A stretch of DNA of 61,568 nucleotides, taken from positions 1 through 61,568 of the forward strand of contig NZ_WSFT01000042.1 of assembly GCF_016820655.1 (NCBI RefSeq), given 5' to 3'. The translations under genes were made by a program, and so were the position numbers. The notes under the pieces are model-generated. The model was not told the DNA's origin and did not search any database. It was given only the letters and a program-made list of their open reading frames with translations. Below, in pieces: positions 1 to 8,812 of the stretch (position 1 is the stretch's first letter; every line of letters begins with the position of its first letter). Origin of the DNA: Anaeromonas frigoriresistens (GTDB lineage Bacteria > Bacillota > Clostridia > Tissierellales > SIT17).

Positions 1-54
1 TCAGCGCTGATGGTACTTGGTGGGAGACTGCCTGGGAGAGTAGGACGTTGCTGG
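1..54 (+). rRNA. rrf: 5S ribosomal RNA, 3' end only
   Basis: The first ~54 bases match the conserved 3' half of bacterial 5S rRNA: the TGGTACTTGGTGGGAGACTG segment, then GGGAGAGTAGGACG. The 5' part lies outside the window. It is directly followed by a T-run and a strong hairpin, as at the end of an rRNA operon. The exact 3' end is uncertain by a few bases. Confidence 0.93.
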
Positions 55-69
55 TTTTTTTATTTATAA

Positions 70-105
70 AATAATCCCTTTGCAATATTGCAAAGGGATT
101 ATTTT
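70..105 (+). terminator. Rho-independent terminator of the rRNA operon
   Basis: A perfect 16-bp inverted repeat (70-85 with 88-103) around a minimal loop is followed by TTATTTATT. It sits right after the 5S gene, so it most likely ends the rRNA transcript. Confidence 0.85.
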
Positions 106-271
106 ATTTATTAGTAGAAGTCTTATTAATAGAAATTAAGTCATTATATCATAAAGTTGTAACATACTTGTTAAAGTGTAAACGAAATTTAATCTAATAT
201 AATTATAAAGTGTTATATAATTATATGGTGGAATTTTTTGAAATTTAAGAATTATAAGGAATATACATATG

Positions 272-312
272 CTAGGTTACTGAGTAAACCCTAGTAATTG
301 GGGTATTTTTTA
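272..312 (+). promoter_or_regulatory. Possible attenuator in the leader of the LtaS-like gene
   Basis: Two mutually exclusive hairpins can be drawn. CTAGG (272-276) pairs with CCTAG (290-294), or ACCCTAG (288-294) pairs with TTGGGGT (298-304, with G-T wobbles). The second is followed by ATTTTTT, as in an intrinsic terminator. It lies about 80 bp before the LtaS-like start codon and well after the rRNA terminator. The stems are short, so this may be a weak terminator only. No ligand or antiterminator protein site is recognised. The rest of the 61-389 gap shows no other clear signal. Confidence 0.35.
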
Positions 313-389
313 ATTATAGTAAATTGATTTAAATAATAACTGACTAAACATCAAATACTTTAGCTACAGTAATAAAGGAGAAAAATATT

Positions 390-2288
390 ATGTTTAATTT
401 CAAAACTCGATATAATAAAGAAATGAAATCACTATATAAAATAATAAGGGTAATGTTAATTATATCTCTAATAAAAGTATTATTATTGTATAGTTTTACC
501 CATGAAAAAAATATTGTGGTAGCTTTTTTACGGACTGTTCCATGGATTTTATTATTCTATAGTCCATTAATTTTTTTAAAGCAAAAAAAACTAAAGATCT
601 TTAGTTTTTTTATACATGCTTTAGTAGGCATAATACTATTTGTAGACTTAGTATATTATCAATATTATGGATTCCTTCCCTCAGTTACAATGTTACTTTT
701 TGTTGGTAATGTACCTACGGTATGGAAAAGTATATTCTTTATTTTAAGGCCTATATATTTTGCAATGATATTAGATTTGATTCCAATAGGAATACTATTA
801 AACAAAGAATATATAAACTACTCTTTATTTAATAGTAAACATAAAAAGTTATTTAAAATTATAATACCGTTATTAATTATAATTTTGATATTACCTATTA
901 TATATATAAAGGGTAATACCACATATGCTTATAATAATTATGGAATATTTACCTATCATATATATGATGCATATACTCAAATAACCAATAAAGAAGAAGA
1001 TGTTATTGCAGAGGAAGAAATAAATAATGAAGTTGAAAAAATCACCAATAATGATAAAAATGAAGAAGAGCCTCATAAAAAATACGAAGGAATAGCAGAG
1101 GGAAAAAATATTATAGTAGTTCAATTTGAATCTTTACAAAATTTTCTTATTAATGATGAATATAATGGTCAGATACTTACACCAAATTTAAATAAATTTA
1201 TGACTAAAGATAGTATATATTTTAATAATTTTTATCAGCAGGTGGGGCCGGGGAATACTTCAGATGCAGAATTTGTAAGTCATACTTCTTTATATCCCAC
1301 AAATAATTTATCTATATTTAATCATTATAATGAAAATTACTATTATACTTTTCCTAAAATACTTAAAAACAAAGGATACTCAACTTACTCTTTCCATGGT
1401 AATAATGAGGATTTTTGGGGAAGAAATAAGATGTATCCTAAATTAGGAATTGATAATTTTATTAGTTTAGAAGATTTTGATTATGATGAAAAAGAGGATA
1501 TTATAGATTTAGGATTAAATGATATGGATTTTTACAAGCAAACTGTTGGTTATCTTAAAGAAGCACCAAAACCTTTTTATTCTATGGTTATATCAATAAC
1601 AAGTCATCATCCTTATGATATGCCTGAAGAATTAAGGAATATAGAACTTAAAGAAGAACATGAAGGAACAATTTTTGGCAACTATATTCAAAGTATAAAC
1701 TATGCAGATAGGGCCTTTGGTGAATTCATTGAAGGACTAAAAAAAGAAGGATTATATGAAGATTCAATAATAGTAGTATATGGAGATCATGCAGGATTAT
1801 ATCCAGCTAGGGCAGAGAATGAAAAAATAATGACTGAATATCTAGGGAAAGAATATAGGTTTGATGAATTTATGAACATACCTTTAATATTCCATATACC
1901 TGGATTCCAAATGAAAGAAACAAATGAAATAGTAGGAGGAGAAATAGATTTATTTCCCACTATGCTAAATCTAGTAGGAATTAAGGATAATAAAGGAAAA
2001 AGATTTGGTAAGGACTTATTTAATTCGAAAGAAGGTTTTGTGGCTAATCAATACTATGTTCCAATAGGGTCATTTATAGATGATGAAAAAGTATTTGAGA
2101 TGTCTAAGGATGGTATATTTGAAAATAGTAAAGCATGGGATAGAAAGACTAAAGAGCCTATAGATATAGAAGAATGTAGAGAAGGATATGAAAGAGCTAT
2201 ATCAGAATTAAAGGAATCAAAGATTATTTTAGATAATGATTTAATAGATGATATTATAGGAGAGCAAAAGAAAAACCAAGATAATTAA
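390..2288 (+). CDS. LtaS-like lipoteichoic acid synthase (sulfatase-fold membrane protein)
   Basis: The 632-residue protein has several hydrophobic N-terminal segments (roughly residues 15-190), a charged linker, and then an extracellular sulfatase/alkaline phosphatase-fold domain from about residue 245. Motifs seen are QFESLQNF, GPGNTSDAEF, FHGNNEDFWGR, SITSHHPY and YGDHAGLY. In LtaS the threonine of the xGxTSD motif is the catalytic nucleophile; here it is Thr290. Known members transfer glycerol phosphate from phosphatidylglycerol to build lipoteichoic acid or a similar polymer outside the membrane. Length and layout fit the family. ATG start with AAAGGAG about 8 bases upstream. The C-terminal end overlaps a bidirectional terminator. 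A phosphoethanolamine- or phosphoglycerol-transferase role is a possible alternative within the same superfamily. Confidence 0.85.
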   Translation: MFNFKTRYNKEMKSLYKIIRVMLIISLIKVLLLYSFTHEKNIVVAFLRTVPWILLFYSPLIFLKQKKLKIFSFFIHALVGIILFVDLVYYQYYGFLPSVTMLLFVGNVPTVWKSIFFILRPIYFAMILDLIPIGILLNKEYINYSLFNSKHKKLFKIIIPLLIIILILPIIYIKGNTTYAYNNYGIFTYHIYDAYTQITNKEEDVIAEEEINNEVEKITNNDKNEEEPHKKYEGIAEGKNIIVVQFESLQNFLINDEYNGQILTPNLNKFMTKDSIYFNNFYQQVGPGNTSDAEFVSHTSLYPTNNLSIFNHYNENYYYTFPKILKNKGYSTYSFHGNNEDFWGRNKMYPKLGIDNFISLEDFDYDEKEDIIDLGLNDMDFYKQTVGYLKEAPKPFYSMVISITSHHPYDMPEELRNIELKEEHEGTIFGNYIQSINYADRAFGEFIEGLKKEGLYEDSIIVVYGDHAGLYPARAENEKIMTEYLGKEYRFDEFMNIPLIFHIPGFQMKETNEIVGGEIDLFPTMLNLVGIKDNKGKRFGKDLFNSKEGFVANQYYVPIGSFIDDEKVFEMSKDGIFENSKAWDRKTKEPIDIEECREGYERAISELKESKIILDNDLIDDIIGEQKKNQDN

Positions 2289-2302
2289 TTATCTTGGTTT
2301 TC
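2272..2302. terminator. Bidirectional terminator between convergent genes
   Basis: The inverted repeat AAACCAAGATAATT / AATTATCTTGGTTT covers the stop codons of the LtaS-like gene (+) and the next gene (-), with T-rich flanks on both strands. Confidence 0.8.
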
Positions 2303-2779
2303 TATCTTTTCTATACTTTTTACAGTCATGATAGGAACATTGGTTGTATGACCATGGTCCTCATGAGTTTCTTCAAAAGAATCTTTTATAGATCCCGTTA
2401 CTTGTACTTTATCAAAATCTTCTAGACCTTCTGGAATTGATCCATCTTCTGTTTGGGCCAATAGTTCAAAGAACTTTTCTTCTCCATTATCTAAAGTAGC
2501 AGTAACTCCTAGAGAAAAAATATCTTTATATTCTTCTGACCCCTCTAACGATACGAAGTGTAATTCCATTGACAACTCTTTGCCAATATATTCATTGAGG
2601 TTTCTATAAATATCTATTATTTTTAAAGCTGTTTCATCATCGATTTGCTTTGTTATATCTCTTTCTACTGTAGAAGGTGCCATAGCACTGATCACTAAGG
2701 ATAATACTGGTGAAAGAATCATAACTCCTACTATAATTAAAGCTATTATAGTATATTTCTTCTTGTTTGGTCTTCGCAA
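2285..2779 (-). CDS. Hypothetical membrane-anchored protein, possible OB-fold domain
   Basis: This 164-residue protein begins with a basic stretch (RRPNKKK), then one hydrophobic segment (about residues 9-32). The rest is an extracytoplasmic domain that reads as beta-rich (YIGKELSMELHFVS, VTATLDNGEEKFFELL, KVQVTGSIKDSF). The KVQVTGSI pattern recalls OB-fold tRNA_anti-like domains, but this is only a resemblance. A short His-containing stretch (EDHGH) lies near the C-terminus. The start is TTG at 2777-2779, chosen because GGGAGG lies 8 bases upstream. It is convergent with the LtaS-like gene. No function is assigned. Confidence 0.7.
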   Translation of the reverse strand: MRRPNKKKYTIIALIIVGVMILSPVLSLVISAMAPSTVERDITKQIDDETALKIIDIYRNLNEYIGKELSMELHFVSLEGSEEYKDIFSLGVTATLDNGEEKFFELLAQTEDGSIPEGLEDFDKVQVTGSIKDSFEETHEDHGHTTNVPIMTVKSIEKIENQDN

Positions 2780-2885
2780 TATTAAGTCCTCCCTTTAAAA
2801 AACATCTATTATAGTATATCATTTTATATATATATATTCTAGTATAGTAATAGGAATATTATTACCATAAAAAGGAGTGATACTA

Positions 2886-3140
2886 ATGGAAAAAAACAAA
2901 CATGAAGAATTGGAAACATTAGAGCTTCTTCTACATATGTTAAATGAAGAAAATGAGTTTGTTTCAGAAAAAGGAGAAGAAGTTCACTATTTATCATTGA
3001 ATGATTTAGAAGATAATGGGAAAAATTATATATATATAAATACATTCGATGAAAAAGTAGTCTATTTTAATAACAGTGAGGATATAATAGATAAAATAAA
3101 AGATCTTAATTTAGATTTTAAAGAGCAAAAGAAAGGGTAA
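2886..3140 (+). CDS. Small acidic hypothetical protein
   Basis: The product is 84 residues from ATG 2886, preceded by AAAGGAG with an 8-base spacer; a GTG nine bases earlier overlaps this ribosome binding site and is rejected. The sequence is acidic, with EELETLELLLHMLNEENEF near the start, and ends in KEQKKG. It has no membrane segment or known motif. It could be a small DUF1292-like regulator-type protein, but I cannot support that by motif. It stands alone, with about 150 bp of AT-rich DNA on its right containing nothing recognisable. Confidence 0.65.
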   Translation: MEKNKHEELETLELLLHMLNEENEFVSEKGEEVHYLSLNDLEDNGKNYIYINTFDEKVVYFNNSEDIIDKIKDLNLDFKEQKKG

Positions 3141-3289
3141 TAAAAAATTAAAGGGTTTTTAATATTAATATAGAATAATATTAATAAGCTTTATTTACTT
3201 AAATGAAATACGACTAAAACTAATATGAGCATATTAATAATCACTGATTTCTTTAAATTTTAAAAAAATAAAATGGGAGGCAGATAAAA

Positions 3290-3703
3290 ATGGTTAATTT
3301 TATTTGTGGAAAAAAAGGTTCAGGAAAAACTAAGAAGCTCATAAGTATGGCTAATGATGATATTAATAATGTTAATGGAGATATCGTATTTATTGAATCA
3401 AAAAAAAGACATACATTAGATTTAAATCATAAAATAAGGTATATTAGTGCCATGGATTTCAATATCAGGAATATTGAGACTTTCCATGGTTTTTTATGTG
3501 GAATTATAGCTGAAGATTATGATATTGAAAAAATCTATATTGATGGACTCTACAAAATAGTCGAATTAGACTTTTACTTACTAGAAAAACTAATAGATGA
3601 TTTAGAGACTATAGAAAAAGATTATAAAATGGAATTTATTATTTCTATGGAATGTTCAGAAGAGGAAGTCCCAAATAAAATGAAAAAATATTTAATGGCA
3701 TAA
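3290..3703 (+). CDS. Small P-loop ATP-binding protein of unknown role
   Basis: A 137-residue protein that starts directly with a Walker A motif (CGKKGSGKTKKL, residues 6-17). It continues with a Walker B-like hydrophobic strand ending in acid (EKIYIDGLYKI). It is much shorter than PilT- or thymidine kinase-type ATPases but has the same start-with-P-loop layout as thymidine kinases. The zinc-binding cysteines of thymidine kinase are missing, so that function is unlikely. ATG start with GGGAGG upstream. It is a single gene closed by a strong terminator. Confidence 0.7.
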   Translation: MVNFICGKKGSGKTKKLISMANDDINNVNGDIVFIESKKRHTLDLNHKIRYISAMDFNIRNIETFHGFLCGIIAEDYDIEKIYIDGLYKIVELDFYLLEKLIDDLETIEKDYKMEFIISMECSEEEVPNKMKKYLMA

Positions 3704-3737
3704 AAAATAAGTCAAGGACTAGTCCTTGACTTATTTT
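3704..3737 (+). terminator. Strong Rho-independent terminator
   Basis: A perfect 17-bp palindrome (3704-3720 with 3721-3737) ends in TTATTTTAAT right after the stop of the P-loop gene. Confidence 0.85.
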
Positions 3738-3809
3738 AATAGTATATAATATTAAATTGTTATTGTATGATATAATTTTTATAGATAGAATAAAGTAGAG
3801 GTGATATAT

Positions 3810-4325
3810 ATGGATGGAAATAGAAGGAAAAATAATATTATAAGTATTTTAACTAAAAGTACAACTCCGATAAAAGGAGCTGATATTGCTAAAAGATTCG
3901 ATGTCAGTAGACAGGTTATAGTACAAGATATAGCAATATTAAGAGCTCAGGGTAATGATATAATAGCTACCCCTAATGGTTATATGATACTAAGCAATAT
4001 ATCCTCAGGTATAAAGAAAACTATAGTATCTCAACATCAAGGACATGATAATATTGAAGAGGAATTGAATACTATTGTGGACTTAGGAGGAAGAATATTA
4101 GATGTAATAGTAGAACATCCTATATATGGAGAAATAAAAGGCCATTTGATGATTTCATCAAGAAGAGATGTTGAGGAATTTATAAAAAGATTAAATAAAA
4201 ATAATGCAGAGCCATTATCTACACTTACTGATGGTGTTCATATTCATACGATTGAAGTACCAAATGAAGATGTATTTAAAAAGATAAAAGATGAATTAAT
4301 AATAAAAAAATACTTGATTGAATAA
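3810..4325 (+). CDS. niaR: NiaR-family niacin-responsive transcriptional repressor
   Basis: The 171-residue protein has an N-terminal HTH_11-type winged helix (IISILTKSTTPIKGADIAKR then FDVSRQVIVQDIAILR, residues ~8-45). A C-terminal 3H domain follows, with its conserved histidines visible in VEHPIYGEIKGHL and GVHIHTIEV. NiaR (YrxA) proteins bind nicotinic acid and repress NAD-synthesis or niacin-uptake genes. ATG 3810 is preferred over GTG 3801 because AGAGGTGAT lies just before it. A hairpin terminator follows. The next gene encodes a membrane protein, fitting a local regulator-transporter pair. Confidence 0.85.
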   Translation: MDGNRRKNNIISILTKSTTPIKGADIAKRFDVSRQVIVQDIAILRAQGNDIIATPNGYMILSNISSGIKKTIVSQHQGHDNIEEELNTIVDLGGRILDVIVEHPIYGEIKGHLMISSRRDVEEFIKRLNKNNAEPLSTLTDGVHIHTIEVPNEDVFKKIKDELIIKKYLIE

Positions 4326-4349
4326 TAATATCGTGTTATATTTTTAATG

Positions 4350-4373
4350 ATAGGCATTTGCCTATATTTTTTT
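4350..4373 (+). terminator. Terminator after niaR
   Basis: ATAGGCA (4350-4356) pairs with TGCCTAT (4359-4365) and is followed by a run of eight or more T. It would end the niaR transcript, or act as a leader element for the next gene. Confidence 0.7.
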
Positions 4374-4375
4374 TA

Positions 4376-4399
4376 GGACAAGTGACAAGACAGGAGTCT
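4376..4399 (+). promoter_or_regulatory. Candidate NiaR operator
   Basis: GACAAGTGACAAGACAGGAG lies between the niaR terminator and the next start codon. It is rich in the GACA/TGTC-like blocks that I recall from Firmicute NiaR sites. The match is by memory only and no symmetrical consensus was computed. Confidence 0.35.
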
Positions 4400-4423
4400 A
4401 TACAAAATAGATCGGAGGAAAAA

Positions 4424-5446
4424 ATGAAAAAGGAAAATAGTTTCTCTATAAAGGATTATATAATAAAAGTATTAAATGGAATGGCTTTGGGATTATTTTC
4501 ATCCTTAATAATTGGACTTATATTAAAACAGATAGGAACATTACTAAATATTGATATATTAATTAATATGGGACAAATAGCTCAATATATGATGGGGCCT
4601 GCTATAGGAGCAGGGGTAGCTTATAGCATTAATGCTCCAGCATTAGGAATTTTTGCATCTATAATTACTGGTGCTTTAGGAGCAGGAACTGTAAAAATGG
4701 TTGATGCTAGTGCTATTATAACAATAGGTGAGCCAGTAGGAGCTTTAGTAGCTTCGTTAATTGGAGCTGAAATTTCTAAGATAATTAAAGGAAAAACAAA
4801 AGTAGATATTGTTCTAGTACCAGCTTTAACTATACTATTAGGAGGAATGGCCGGTGTATATATAGCTCCTATAGTATCTAGTATAATGACAGGATTAGGA
4901 GAATTGATAAATTTAGCTACAGAACAAGAACCCATACCTATGGGGATATTAGTATCTGTATTAATGGGTGTAATATTAACATTACCAATTAGTAGTGCTG
5001 CATTAGCTATATCCTTAGGTCTATCTGGGTTAGCGGCAGGAGCTGCTACGGTTGGATGTGCTACTCAAATGATAGGCTTTGCAGTAGCTAGTTTTAGAGA
5101 AAATGGTATTGGAGGACTGATTTCCCAAGGATTAGGAACAAGTATGTTACAAATACCCAATATAGTTAAGAATCCTAGAATTTGGATCCCTCCAATTATA
5201 ACATCAGCTATATTAGGTCCTATAGCTACTGTAATATTTAGAATGGAAAACAATAAACTGGGGGCAGGAATGGGCACTAGTGGTCTTGTAGGGCAGTTTG
5301 GAACTTTAGATGTAATGGGTAGAGAAGGATTAGTAGGTATAGTATTATTACATTTTGTATTACCAGCTATCCTTACATTAATAATCTCAGAAATAATGAG
5401 AAGAAAAGGTTGGATTAAAGAAGGAGATATGAAAATAGAAGGTTAA
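4424..5446 (+). CDS. PTS_EIIC_2 / PfoR-family membrane protein, possible niacin-related transporter
   Basis: The 340-residue integral membrane protein is rich in Gly/Ala with about eight to ten hydrophobic segments. Typical stretches are GPAIGAGVAYSINAPALG and GTSGLVGQFGTLDVMGREG. The pattern matches the PTS_EIIC_2 (COG3641, PfoR) family, which resembles PTS IIC proteins but usually lacks partner EIIA/EIIB genes; none is present here. The start is ATG 4424 with CGGAGG upstream. An upstream in-frame TTG (4358) lies in the niaR terminator and is rejected. Its position after niaR suggests that it may be NiaR-controlled and take part in niacin uptake; this is inference. A terminator follows. Confidence 0.7.
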   Translation: MKKENSFSIKDYIIKVLNGMALGLFSSLIIGLILKQIGTLLNIDILINMGQIAQYMMGPAIGAGVAYSINAPALGIFASIITGALGAGTVKMVDASAIITIGEPVGALVASLIGAEISKIIKGKTKVDIVLVPALTILLGGMAGVYIAPIVSSIMTGLGELINLATEQEPIPMGILVSVLMGVILTLPISSAALAISLGLSGLAAGAATVGCATQMIGFAVASFRENGIGGLISQGLGTSMLQIPNIVKNPRIWIPPIITSAILGPIATVIFRMENNKLGAGMGTSGLVGQFGTLDVMGREGLVGIVLLHFVLPAILTLIISEIMRRKGWIKEGDMKIEG

Positions 5447-5469
5447 TAAATTGATTAATGCATAAATGG

Positions 5470-5509
5470 GTAGTATAATGGTATAAACATTATACTACTT
5501 ATTTTTTTT
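5470..5509 (+). terminator. Rho-independent terminator
   Basis: GTAGTATAATG (5470-5480) pairs with CATTATACTAC (5488-5498), followed by TTATTTTTTTT. It overlaps the region just before the ribosome binding site of the next gene. Confidence 0.85.
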
Positions 5510-5525
5510 GAAAGGGGTTGTTATT

Positions 5526-8363
5526 TTGAGAGATAGAACAAAGTTTATACTATTTTTAGTTATAGCTATATTGTTAGTATTATTTAGTTCTTTTACTAGC
5601 ATTGTAGGGTTTATAACAGACTACAAATGGTTTGATGAGCTAGGCTATACAGAAACGTTTCTGACTAAATTATCCACTCAAGTAAAGATCGGAGTACCTT
5701 TATTTATAATTTTATTTGGACTGATATATTTTTATTTTATATCATCTAAGAGAAATTACTATAAAGAAGCAAATATTACACCACCAAAACCGGGAGAAAA
5801 GAGATTTAATATAATACTGGCTGTGATATCTGCATTTATATCATTATTAGTATCATCCATATTTGCTGGAGGACTATGGCTGACAACATTAGAATTTATG
5901 AATGCATCCTCCTTTGGATTAAAAGATCCAATATTCAATAATGATATAGGATTATATGTATTTAAAATACCATTATTTAAAGAAATAATATCTTTAATCT
6001 TATTTTTACTATTTGTACTAATTATAGCAACAGCAGTATTTTATTTATTATTGTTATCTATAAGAAGACCTAATATTGAAAGACCGGAAAACGTATTGGA
6101 TATGAATAGATTTAAAGATAAGAAAAATATAGTAGAATTATTAAACAAGGAGATATTTAAGAAAGCCATATTTAAAATTGGGATATTTGCTTTTTTTGGA
6201 TTCTTACTGATAGCAATTAATTATTATTTAAAGACCTTTGATCTTTTATATTCACCTCGAGGAGTAGCTTATGGTGCAAGTTATACAGATGTAACTGTTA
6301 CTCTATGGGGATATAGAATAATGGCAATATTAGCAATATTATCTGCAATTACTGCTTTAGTAGGTGCATATAAAAGAAATCTTAAAACAGCATTATCAGG
6401 ACCAGCACTACTGGTTGCAGTGGGAATATTAAGTGCAGTAGGAGCAGGTTTAATTCAACAATTTATAGTAGAGCCAGACGAAATTTCAAAGGAAAGGGAG
6501 TTTATTCAATATAATATTGATATGACTCAAGAAGCCTATGGGTTAAATAATATTATCGAGAAGGAATTTCCTGTGGATCAAAAATTAACAAAAGAAGATA
6601 TATTAAATAATGAAGAAACTATAGAGAATATTAGAATAAATGACTATAGACCTTTAAAACAAGTATATAATGAGCTACAGGGTATAAGATATTACTATAA
6701 ATTTAACGATGTAGATACTGACAGATATATGATAGATGGGGAATATACTCAAGTGTTTTTATCTGCTAGAGAAATGGATTCTTCTAAGTTAAAAACAAAG
6801 ACTTGGATAAATGAACATCTTAAATATACCCATGGATATGGATTTGTTTTATCTCCAGTTAACTCAGTAGCCCCTAACGGCCAACCCGAATTATTAGTAA
6901 GGAGTATTCCACCAACTACTGATACTGATTTAAGAGTAGATAGACCAGAAATATATTTTGGTGAGATAACAAATAATTATATAGTGGTAAATACAGATGA
7001 GACAGAGTTTGACTATCCTCAAGGGTCAGATAATGTAGAGGTAAAATATGAAGGTACAGCAGGTGTCCCTCTTAATGGTTTTAATAAAATATTATTTGCC
7101 ATTAGAGAAAGGAATTTAAAAATACTTATATCTGGTAATGTTAATTCAGATAGTAAAATTATAATAAATCGTAATATAGTTGATAGAGTTAATAAAATAG
7201 CTCCATTTTTAGAATATGATAAAGACCCTTATATAGTTTCCAATCAAGAAAATGGGAAATTATACTGGATAATAGATGCATATACTACTACTAATGCATA
7301 TCCATATTCTCAACCATATAGTGAAGAAACAAGTACAAACTATATAAGAAACTCAGTTAAAGTTGTTGTAGATGCTTATAATGGAGAAACAAATTTTTAT
7401 ATCTTTGATGAAGAAGATCCTATGGTAAATACTTATAGCAAGATATTCCCGGATTTATTTAAATCTTCCGATAAGATGCCTGAAGGATTATTTAATCATG
7501 TAAGGTATCCACAGACATTATTTAGTATCCAATCAAAGGTATATGAAATATATCATATGGATAATCCAGTAGTATTCTATAATTCTGAAGATGCATGGAA
7601 TGTGGGTAATGAAATATATATGGGAGAAGAGGTTCCAATTGAACCTAATTATATGATGTTCAAGCTTCCCGATTCAGAAAAAGCAGAATTTCTATTAACC
7701 CTACCATATACTCCAGCTACAAAACCTAATATGAGCAGTTTATTTGTTGCAAGAAATGATGGAGAAGAATATGGTAATCTATATCTCTATAGATTCCCTA
7801 AGGGTATAACGGTAAATGGTCCAATGTTGGTAGAGTCAAAGATAGATCAAGATTCAGATATATCTCCTCAGCTTACTTTATGGAGTCAGGAAGGATCTAA
7901 TGTATTAAGAGGTAATATACTTACAATACCAATAGAGAATTCATTACTATATGTAGAACCAGTATATATTCAAGCATCAAATAAAAATAACATCCCTGAA
8001 ATGAAGAGAGTAATAGTGGCATATAAAAATCAGATAGTAATGGAACAAAACCTAGATACAGCCTTATCTAAGATCTTTGGGCAGTTAAATAGACAGAAGA
8101 ATGAAGATGGGGTAGTTACAGATGTAGAAGATGGAGAAACTTCTAAAAAAATAGAAGGAACCATCCAAAATGCTAACGAAATATTTAAAAAGGCAAAAGA
8201 AGCCTCTCAAAAAGGTGACTGGGCAAAATATGGAGAATATATTGAAGAATTAGAAGGTATATTAAATGAATTAAATAAAGAATTAGATATAGAAACAGAA
8301 GAAACAACAGATGAATTAGAAACTGAAGATACTGAAACAGAAGAAACAACTGAAGAAGAATAA
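5526..8363 (+). CDS. UPF0182 family large membrane protein
   Basis: A 945-residue protein with about seven hydrophobic segments in residues 1-310 (for example FILFLVIAILLVLFSSF). A long extracytoplasmic domain follows, then a very acidic Glu/Thr-rich tail. The family signatures WFDELGYTETFLTKL, RNLKTALSGP and VRYPQTLFSIQSKVYEIYHM identify UPF0182 (COG1615), whose function is unknown. The length is normal for the family. The start chosen is TTG 5526 because AAAGGGG lies 8 bases upstream; an earlier in-frame TTG (5508) overlaps the preceding terminator. It is a single-gene unit with a strong terminator. Confidence 0.88.
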   Translation: MRDRTKFILFLVIAILLVLFSSFTSIVGFITDYKWFDELGYTETFLTKLSTQVKIGVPLFIILFGLIYFYFISSKRNYYKEANITPPKPGEKRFNIILAVISAFISLLVSSIFAGGLWLTTLEFMNASSFGLKDPIFNNDIGLYVFKIPLFKEIISLILFLLFVLIIATAVFYLLLLSIRRPNIERPENVLDMNRFKDKKNIVELLNKEIFKKAIFKIGIFAFFGFLLIAINYYLKTFDLLYSPRGVAYGASYTDVTVTLWGYRIMAILAILSAITALVGAYKRNLKTALSGPALLVAVGILSAVGAGLIQQFIVEPDEISKEREFIQYNIDMTQEAYGLNNIIEKEFPVDQKLTKEDILNNEETIENIRINDYRPLKQVYNELQGIRYYYKFNDVDTDRYMIDGEYTQVFLSAREMDSSKLKTKTWINEHLKYTHGYGFVLSPVNSVAPNGQPELLVRSIPPTTDTDLRVDRPEIYFGEITNNYIVVNTDETEFDYPQGSDNVEVKYEGTAGVPLNGFNKILFAIRERNLKILISGNVNSDSKIIINRNIVDRVNKIAPFLEYDKDPYIVSNQENGKLYWIIDAYTTTNAYPYSQPYSEETSTNYIRNSVKVVVDAYNGETNFYIFDEEDPMVNTYSKIFPDLFKSSDKMPEGLFNHVRYPQTLFSIQSKVYEIYHMDNPVVFYNSEDAWNVGNEIYMGEEVPIEPNYMMFKLPDSEKAEFLLTLPYTPATKPNMSSLFVARNDGEEYGNLYLYRFPKGITVNGPMLVESKIDQDSDISPQLTLWSQEGSNVLRGNILTIPIENSLLYVEPVYIQASNKNNIPEMKRVIVAYKNQIVMEQNLDTALSKIFGQLNRQKNEDGVVTDVEDGETSKKIEGTIQNANEIFKKAKEASQKGDWAKYGEYIEELEGILNELNKELDIETEETTDELETEDTETEETTEEE

Positions 8364-8396
8364 AAATAGGTTCCCTTTAAAGGGAACCTATTTTTT
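8363..8396. terminator. Bidirectional terminator
   Basis: A perfect 16-bp palindrome (8363-8378 with 8379-8394) with A-run and T-run flanks separates the UPF0182 gene from the convergent small gene. Confidence 0.85.
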
Positions 8397-8585
8397 ACTT
8401 AATCTCAGTATTCTAAGGTCTTCTAAACTCATAGAATCTAGAACACGAGATTTCTTTGAAATATCATTTCTTTGTATAATACCTTTTTCAACTAAAACTT
8501 CAATAATACTTGCAATAGCTAAAGTGTTTTTATAATCTACTTCCTTAAGCTCAGATAGTTTACTATATACATCAATCTCATTCAT
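8388..8585 (-). CDS. Small conserved-looking hypothetical protein
   Basis: A 65-residue soluble protein, mostly helical by composition (IDVYSKLSELKEVDYKNTLA then IASIIEVLVEKGIIQR), without known motif. ATG start with AAGGGGG 7 bases upstream. The 3' end runs into the shared terminator stem. It is divergent from the serS leader promoter. Function unknown. Confidence 0.65.
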   Translation of the reverse strand: MNEIDVYSKLSELKEVDYKNTLAIASIIEVLVEKGIIQRNDISKKSRVLDSMSLEDLRILRLSKK

Positions 8586-8664
8586 ATGATAGCCCCCTTA
8601 TAAAAGTATCTATAAGGATTATTGACTGAAGTATAAAAAATATACAATTTTTTAAAAATGTACC

Positions 8665-8693
8665 TTGAAATAAAAAGTTATATATGCTACAAT
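8665..8693 (+). promoter_or_regulatory. Sigma-A-type promoter of the serS leader
   Basis: TTGAAA (8665-8670), a 17-bp spacer and TACAAT (8688-8693). Transcription would begin near 8700, well before the T-box, so the mRNA leader includes an extra ~130-nt domain. Confidence 0.8.
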
Positions 8694-8708
8694 TAACGAT
8701 AATATAAA

Positions 8709-8812
8709 GTAAGACTCAGTCAGATGTATTTCTGATGCGAAGTCGTCTTATCCAGGGACTTTTCAATTCTTTACTCCAGCCTTGAGAGGATGGATTATTA
8801 GAATTGTTAGTC
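8709..8812 (+). ncRNA. Unidentified structured RNA domain upstream of the serS T-box
   Basis: Two stem structures lie side by side. TAAGAC (8710-8715) pairs with GTCTTA (8745-8750) and encloses a TCAGA/TCTGA hairpin. GACT plus CAATTCT (8757-8770) pairs with AGAATTG plus AGTC (8800-8812) and encloses a TCCA-CCT / AGG-TGGA hairpin. The T-box proper starts after this. I do not recognise it as a known riboswitch class. It could be a separate small RNA processed from the leader or a second sensor. Confidence 0.5.

Noticed and set aside
3163-3187. AT-only palindrome TATTAATAT / ATATTAATA between small genes
   Set aside because: Low complexity, no T-run and no gene context; expected by chance in DNA this AT-rich.
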